This document shows positions 5,409 to 5,752 of a stretch of 5,752 bases of DNA, in pieces. The position numbers were made by a program, and so were the translations under genes. Below the pieces are notes generated by a model that saw only the letters and a list, made by a program, of their open reading frames with translations, did no database searches and was not told where the DNA came from. This DNA comes from Methylomicrobium sp. (GTDB lineage: Bacteria; Pseudomonadota; Gammaproteobacteria; Methylococcales; Methylomonadaceae). Location of the stretch: the NCBI GenBank assembly GCA_007135635.1, contig SLIO01000254.1, forward strand, positions 1-5,752, written 5' to 3'. Every line of letters begins with the position of its first letter. The stretch's first letter is position 1.

Positions 5409-5752
5409 CTATTCAAGCGACCATAAATAGTCGACTATATGATCTAGTTCTTCGTCCGTTAGAATATTATGACGCCCGTAGGGCGGCATGCTGGTTTCCG
5501 AGTTGAAAATACTCGCATCCCGGATTTGTTGCTTCAATTGTTGTGGGGTTTTGAAACGGGCGCTCAGGTCGCTTAGCGGTGGACCGATATTGCCGGCCGA
5601 TTCGCCGTCTTCGATGACATGACAGGCAAGGCAATTGCCCTTGTTTCGGTCGAATGCCAGTTGTTTGCCTTGTTGTCGAAGTGAATTGGGATTTACGGCG
5701 CAGCCGGTTATGATTACGGACAGAAGAACAACGAATGGTCCGAAACTTAACA
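5409..5752 (-). CDS. soxX: SoxX-like monohaem cytochrome c, partial at the window edge
   Basis: Reading leftward, 113 complete codons end at TAG (5411-5409). The protein appears to be the small cytochrome subunit of the periplasmic SoxXA complex, which attaches reduced sulfur to SoxYZ during thiosulfate oxidation. Evidence in visible-residue numbering: GNCLACH (38-44) is the CxxCH haem site with axial His44; GNIGPPLSDL (53-62) and the SMPPYGRH segment (87-94), with probable distal ligand Met88, are typical of SoxX, as is the ending ILTDEELDHIVDYLWSL. The N-terminus is a hydrophobic stretch, VVLLSVIITGC, which matches a lipobox with Cys17, so it may be a lipid-anchored periplasmic protein. The last two bases of the window give an incomplete NTG codon just ahead of Leu1; this could be the true start, but the resulting signal would lack a basic n-region, so a start slightly further out is possible. 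No soxA or soxYZ is visible. Another small class I cytochrome c is the alternative. Confidence 0.8.
   Translation of the reverse strand, partial: LSFGPFVVLLSVIITGCAVNPNSLRQQGKQLAFDRNKGNCLACHVIEDGESAGNIGPPLSDLSARFKTPQQLKQQIRDASIFNSETSMPPYGRHNILTDEELDHIVDYLWSLE

Overview
The window looks like chromosome from a gammaproteobacterium. A methanotroph of the Methylococcales, or a relative, would fit the protein styles, the intergenic REP-like repeats and the mix of a tungstate-binding protein with a Sox-type cytochrome. This placement is an inference from family resemblance; no phylogenetic marker was compared.

Layout, left to right. A rho-independent terminator (7-39) sits just ahead of serS (62-1336, +), the complete seryl-tRNA synthetase gene. 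After serS comes a repeat-rich gap: a heptanucleotide tandem array (1341-1414), a REP-like hairpin (1435-1470) and a strong GC-rich terminator (1492-1520). Next is a TupA-type tungstate-binding protein with a signal peptide (1545-2354, +), with no permease or ATPase gene following it.

The most unusual part is 2472-5146 (+). It reads as one former gene for a very large CheB-CheR-coiled coil-PAS-PAS-GGDEF-EAL fusion protein that has been broken. The CheB methylesterase domain stops after its GSDGAL motif. The reading frame then changes within about ten bases, straight into the family's coiled coil, so the rest of CheB, all of CheR and the linker after it are missing. A TAG codon then interrupts the coiled coil, and an AGAGGA Shine-Dalgarno-like motif with TTG/GTG codons lies just after that stop. 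From there a 693-codon frame runs intact through PAS-PAS-GGDEF-EAL with all the motifs expected for c-di-GMP turnover. The locus is either a decaying pseudogene or a split gene whose 3' half is still made as a stand-alone c-di-GMP enzyme.

The right end has a short intergenic stretch holding a worn palindromic repeat (5213-5245). A convergent minus-strand gene follows, cut by the window edge, for a SoxX-like monohaem cytochrome c with a lipoprotein-type signal sequence (5409-5752).

The genes do not form one pathway. serS is housekeeping, the tungstate protein concerns metal uptake, the broken fusion concerns c-di-GMP and chemotaxis-like signalling, and SoxX concerns periplasmic sulfur oxidation. 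Separate terminators and the convergent arrangement suggest largely independent transcription units. No tRNA, rRNA, CRISPR array or intact mobile element was seen.
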